From RUG13409 sp045616985 (GTDB lineage Bacteria > Bacillota > Clostridia > Peptostreptococcales > Anaerovoracaceae): DNA of 8,776 bases. A program made the translations under genes and the position numbers. Of this stretch, positions 6,567-8,776 are shown in pieces (position 1 is the first letter of the stretch; each line of letters begins with the position of its first letter). Below the pieces are notes generated by a model that was given only the letters and a program-made list of their open reading frames with translations, was not told the origin of the DNA and did no database searches. The stretch is from assembly GCA_045616985.1 (NCBI GenBank), contig JAZLHU010000025.1, positions 1-8,776 of the forward strand, read 5' to 3'.

Positions 6567-7165
6567 AAAAACAAATAAGTTTTGTGATCACACCATTAAT
6601 AAAACAGATTCTTAACCAGTATGAAGAAAAATACGGTAAGTTTCAATCTACATCACATATTTTTCAGCATGCCTTGACAAACCTCATGGACATGAATTCT
6701 GACTCTTCCTATCCTGTGGCTTCTAATACCTATAAGGAATTAATAGACAGATTCAGTTCTTCAATTGATAATCCGGAACTAGCTGATAATGCCCCTACAT
6801 CACTCATGATTGATGCGGAATCACTTGACTTTGCAAAAGATTTCTTTATTGCATCACACCCAGGCTCATCCTTTCCCCGAATCAAATATGTTCTTCTTTT
6901 TGTTGTGCTGTGCCTATTATTTGATGATGCTCTCTGCAAAGAATCCAAATCGGACAATTATCAGTCTTTTTTAGATAAACAACCGATAATGCTTAATCCT
7001 TTCACGTTTGTCAAAAGATTCACAGATCTGATCGACTGGGCTGCCAGTGGAGATGCGGATGCCATGGAGGCAGCCATCAATATTCAGAATATTCTTCTGA
7101 ACTGCCGGTTCCTTGGTTCCTACGAACTTCCCTCTGATCGTTTGACAGAGAGGTGGCAGAAATGA
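6563..7165 (+). CDS. Unknown 200-aa protein with two RHH-like segments
   Basis: I do not recognise the family. Residues 1-43 (KKQISFVITPLIKQILNQY, then HIFQHALTNLMDM) read as strand, helix, turn, helix. Residues 79-122 (TSLMIDAESLDFAKDFFIA, then IKYVLLFVVLCLLFDD) read the same way, so the chain may hold two RHH units forming a pseudo-dimer, joined by a polar linker (44-78). The C-terminal third (about 143-200) is probably helical and has no motif I know. IKYVLLFVVLCLL is hydrophobic enough to be mistaken for a membrane helix, but it is only 13 residues and fits helix 2 of the second unit. The start is ATG 6563, 10 nt after AGGAGG (6547-6552), with ATGA overlaps at both ends. It is co-transcribed and probably translationally coupled. 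Codon use is AT-richer than in the transfer genes. Confidence 0.8.
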   Translation: MKKQISFVITPLIKQILNQYEEKYGKFQSTSHIFQHALTNLMDMNSDSSYPVASNTYKELIDRFSSSIDNPELADNAPTSLMIDAESLDFAKDFFIASHPGSSFPRIKYVLLFVVLCLLFDDALCKESKSDNYQSFLDKQPIMLNPFTFVKRFTDLIDWAASGDADAMEAAINIQNILLNCRFLGSYELPSDRLTERWQK

Positions 7166-7392
7166 AAGCAACTACCAGAAAAACGTCAAATACATATAAA
7201 TATGACACCGTCTTTGACATATGTATAGATGATAAAGAATTGGCAAACAGGCTTCTTTCTTTGGCAAAAAAAACAAATACTTCATTGCACAAGCTTATTG
7301 AGCAGTTCATCTCGGATGGTATTGATGAAATACACGAAGAGCTTGATATCGGTTACGAACTCATGAGCTCCTTCTATTGCACAGACGACTGA
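7162..7392 (+). CDS. Small RHH-like protein, 76 aa
   Basis: After a basic N-terminal arm (MKATTRKTSNTYKYD), a strand (TVFDICIDD), helix 1 (ELANRLLSLAKKTN), a Thr-Ser turn and helix 2 (LHKLIEQFISDGIDEIHEEL) follow the RHH pattern. An acidic, aromatic tail ends FYCTDD. I choose ATG 7162 because its ATGA overlap matches the preceding gene junction and AGAGAGG (7147-7153) precedes it by 8 nt. GTG 7153 would add only MAE and would overlap that site. This is the third RHH-like protein in a row, so hetero-oligomers are possible. It could be a second regulator or an antitoxin-like or relaxosome-type accessory protein. No clear terminator follows. Confidence 0.78.
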   Translation: MKATTRKTSNTYKYDTVFDICIDDKELANRLLSLAKKTNTSLHKLIEQFISDGIDEIHEELDIGYELMSSFYCTDD

Positions 7393-7411
7393 CAGAAAGA
7401 CATCCAGTAAT

Positions 7412-7525
7412 TTATGATGTATATCCATAAACTTCATCTACAGATATGACATCAGTAAGAGGCAGCCTGGCAAGTTTAACAAAGCAATCAAATACATCAT
7501 TCTGGGTATTTATTCGAAAAGAATT
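7412..7525 (-). pseudogene. Transposase fragment, probably ISL3-like
   Basis: On the minus strand this frame reads FRINTQNDVFDCFVKLAR followed by LPLTDVISVDEVYGYTS and a stop. The stretch ARLPLTDVISVDEVY resembles, from memory, the region around the first catalytic Asp of ISL3-type DDE transposases. After DEVY the reading departs from the family and stops, and upstream the frame stays open only to 7567, where it meets a TGA. No start, no terminal repeats and no other catalytic motifs are visible, so this is at most a small relic. Its upstream end overlaps the 3' end of the 85-aa minus-strand gene in another frame. Confidence 0.5.
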
Positions 7526-7767
7526 TTCTCGCTGCTGAAACTTAAATCGGTCACAGTTATTTCCAAATCAGTATTTTCTGCTGAAATCGTAGTCCGGTCA
7601 TATTCGACAGATGAAATCCGTACCCGGTGCCCACTTGTTTTTGCAAAGCTCAGAATGGTTTCTAAAAGAACACTTTTGCGTTCCGGAGCAACTCCGGATA
7701 TTTCGATTGAGTCTGTAACATCATCGGCTGCATCGAGCGTGGAAATAATGTATTTTGTACCTTTCAT
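7510..7767 (-). CDS. Hypothetical protein, 85 aa
   Basis: The product begins MKGTKYIISTLDAADDVTDS and ends SFSSEKILFE. It alternates short beta-prone stretches (KYIIST, VRISSVEYD, DLEITVTDLSF) with one helix (KSVLLETILSFAKTSG), suggesting a small alpha/beta protein. No family is recognised. I prefer the start at 7767 to the longer frame start at 7848, because AAAAAGGAG sits 9 nt before it (GGAG at 7780-7777) and a TATAAT lies at 7797-7792. It is the only likely intact minus-strand gene and is transcribed toward the RHH operon. Its last codons overlap the presumed transposase fragment, so the C-terminus may be altered or truncated. Confidence 0.6.
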   Translation of the reverse strand: MKGTKYIISTLDAADDVTDSIEISGVAPERKSVLLETILSFAKTSGHRVRISSVEYDRTTISAENTDLEITVTDLSFSSEKILFE

Positions 7768-7791
7768 AATGGCAAGCTCCTTTTTTCTTTT

Positions 7792-7819
7792 ATTATACAT
7801 CGGATACAGAATATGACTA
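7792..7819 (-). promoter_or_regulatory. Possible promoter of the 85-aa gene
   Basis: On the minus strand a perfect TATAAT (7797-7792) is preceded by TG and lies 16 bp from a weak -35 (TAGTCA, 4 of 6, 7819-7814). It is 24 bases before the ATG at 7767. The -10 box is convincing and the -35 is not. Confidence 0.45.
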
Positions 7820-7869
7820 TTGACAGAAGAGACAGAGATTTTATCCATTAACGCAAATTCAGGAATGTA

Positions 7870-7917
7870 TTTTGCCGGATTAGCAAAAATTTTTGTGCAT
7901 TTTGCTAACGAGCAAAA
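7870..7917. repeat. Two TTTTGC...GCAAAA dyads 30 bp apart
   Basis: TTTTGC-7-GCAAAA at 7870-7888 and TTTTGCTAACGAGCAAAA at 7900-7917 start exactly 30 bp apart, about three helical turns. The inner halves also pair with each other as a 9-bp inverted repeat (TTAGCAAAA 7880-7888 with TTTTGCTAA 7900-7908). They lie in the 286-bp space (7768-8053) between divergent genes. The rest of that space shows no gene that I can support. They are probably operators or a small cruciform-prone site; the binding protein is unknown. Confidence 0.55.
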
Positions 7918-8053
7918 AAACGGTAAGTTTATAACGGTTGGTATTGCGAAAACTTATATATAGTATTTATTGGAGATGTATTGATTTCTGTTTTTTGGAT
8001 TGCTATTCTTATCATATCAGCTGATAAATAAACGAAAACGGAGAATAATATTT

Positions 8054-8425
8054 ATGGATATTGTTGAGAAAGAAAAGTGTAATGTGTTAATCAAAGCATT
8101 TGCTCCCTATATAGAAAAGTACAAGAGCTATGTAGCTGATGTTGGTGAATACGGATATCTTATACTTACGGCGGAATTCAATGGCCCGGATACCTCCTTT
8201 GCAGTGGACTATCCTTTGAAAACTTACGAGGAAGTTAAGGCAGGACTTGTAGATGAGTATACCGTGAACCGTGTAATGGAAATAATCTGTGCGTTGCCGT
8301 CAGAAAAGGAAAGAGAAAAAAGAACACGCAGGTTTACGGGAAAGGATGATATACTGCTGGGCGTTGATGAAGCAGATCGCGAAAAAATCAAGGCAGAGAT
8401 AACGGAAATATTGAAGAAAATTTGA
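8054..8425 (+). CDS. Hypothetical protein, 123 aa
   Basis: The protein starts MDIVEKEKCNVLIKAFAPYI. An N-terminal helix is followed by beta-prone segments (EYGYLILTAEFNG, TSFAVDYPL) and a highly charged helical C-terminal half (SEKEREKRTRRFTGKDD, then EKIKAEITEILKKI). No family or catalytic motif is recognised, and no signal peptide or membrane segment is seen. I take ATG 8054, 10 nt after GGAG (8040-8043). The in-frame TTG at 8000 would add an unlikely hydrophobic/basic leader without a Shine-Dalgarno. It is probably accessory cargo and appears monocistronic, since a terminator lies about 105 bases further on. A promoter is not clear: TTGGTA (7938) with TAGTAT (7961) at 17 bp is weak. Confidence 0.75.
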   Translation: MDIVEKEKCNVLIKAFAPYIEKYKSYVADVGEYGYLILTAEFNGPDTSFAVDYPLKTYEEVKAGLVDEYTVNRVMEIICALPSEKEREKRTRRFTGKDDILLGVDEADREKIKAEITEILKKI

Positions 8426-8530
8426 TGAGTGAGGACACACTTGGTTATCTTTTATGAATGAGTTCTTTATTTACTTGCTTTTGTAACGGGAACAAATTTG
8501 TTTTTTTGTTTTCCGAGATTTGTAAGCCCC

Positions 8531-8564
8531 AAAAGGTCGTAACCCGCGTGGTTACGGCCTTTTT
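8531..8564 (+). terminator. Intrinsic terminator, possibly bidirectional
   Basis: AAAAGGTCGTAACC (8531-8544) pairs with GGTTACGGCCTTTT (8550-8563, one T-G pair) around a CGCGT loop and is followed by a run of T. The A run on the left arm would give a U tract on the other strand too. It separates the 123-aa gene from the last gene. The 8426-8530 stretch before it is AT-rich and shows nothing else I can support. Confidence 0.85.
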
Positions 8565-8600
8565 AGCTACTCGAAAATTATTTTTACAAGTACGGACAAT

Positions 8601-8628
8601 TGGACACATAATTATGACATAATATAAT
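8601..8628 (+). promoter_or_regulatory. Promoter of the last gene, with palindrome in the spacer
   Basis: TGGACA (8601-8606, 5 of 6) and TATAAT (8623-8628) are 16 bp apart. A perfect 6-1-6 palindrome ATTATGACATAAT (8611-8623) fills most of the spacer and touches the -10 box, so a repressor site is likely. A direct repeat AATTGCAA (8626-8633, 8637-8644; 11-bp period) follows, and the leader to the ATG at 8711 is about 75 nt. Confidence 0.7.
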
Positions 8629-8710
8629 TGCAAGGTAATTGCAAAGAAAACGTATTCGATAGAGCAGTATATCGAAAAACAAGAGATTTTTGAAAGAAAG
8701 GAATTTGTCT

Positions 8711-8776
8711 ATGAAGGAGTTTAACTGGGGAATAATTTGTGGGAGTGAAATCGCATTATCTGATGAAGAAGTAAAG
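8711..8776 (+). CDS. Hypothetical protein, N-terminal 22 aa, cut by window end
   Basis: ATG 8711 follows AAAGGAA (8697-8703) at good spacing, and the frame MKEFNWGIICGSEIALSDEE stays open to the last base. Too little is visible to name it. The promoter at 8601-8628 and the long leader support it as a real gene. Confidence 0.6.
   Translation, partial: MKEFNWGIICGSEIALSDEEVK

Noticed and set aside
7416..7453. Imperfect GATGTATATC / GATATGACATC hairpin as terminator of the RHH operon
   Set aside because: It has a bulge, a 17-nt loop and no U tract.
7820..7848. Plus-strand promoter using TTGACA at 7820
   Set aside because: The matching -10 (TATCCA) is only 3 of 6 and no plus-strand gene starts close by.
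8445..8633. Minus-strand 62-aa frame
   Set aside because: Runs through a terminator hairpin and a promoter; no Shine-Dalgarno.

Overview
This window looks like the transfer region of an integrative conjugative element of the Tn1549/CTn5-like type found in gut Firmicutes (Lachnospiraceae, Clostridium and relatives), followed by an AT-richer accessory stretch. The assignment rests on recalled family resemblance and gene order, not on a search. The order is DUF4366 (CD1107-type) membrane protein, topoisomerase III, a small basic protein, a DUF5688 protein, an ArdC-metallopeptidase-YodL protein and a transposon-transfer assisting protein. Shine-Dalgarno sites are strong (GGAGG) and genes overlap by ATGA or TAATG, as expected for Firmicutes.

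Bases 1-6251 are one tightly packed plus-strand module. Two things interrupt it. Bases 3913-4083 hold three tandem palindromic repeats (GGTCAGTCTGACC core, 34-35 bp period) followed by a strong intrinsic terminator whose U tract runs directly into the Shine-Dalgarno of the ArdC-like gene. A 16-bp-stem terminator at 6210-6251 closes the module. The DUF5688 and ArdC-like proteins share a C-terminal SLKARLD(E/D)KKA tail.

Bases 6252-7392 hold a separate three-gene operon with a perfect sigma-A promoter (TTGACA-17-TATAAT). Its -10 box lies inside one arm of a perfect 14-bp inverted repeat. The genes encode 45, 200 and 76 aa and are joined by ATGA overlaps. The first is short and easily missed. All three have ribbon-helix-helix (RHH)-like patterns, and the 200-aa protein seems to have two. 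I know of no described system with this layout, and it is the best candidate here for something new: an autoregulated cluster of small DNA-binding proteins, or relaxosome-type accessory factors, next to a transfer module.

Bases 7393-8776 are looser. They contain a probable fragment of an ISL3-like transposase (minus strand), a minus-strand 85-aa orphan, a 286-bp divergent intergenic region with paired TTTTGC...GCAAAA palindromes, a plus-strand 123-aa orphan, a terminator, and a promoter with an overlapping palindrome that drives a gene cut off by the window end. No tRNA, rRNA, CRISPR array, integrase or attachment site is visible.
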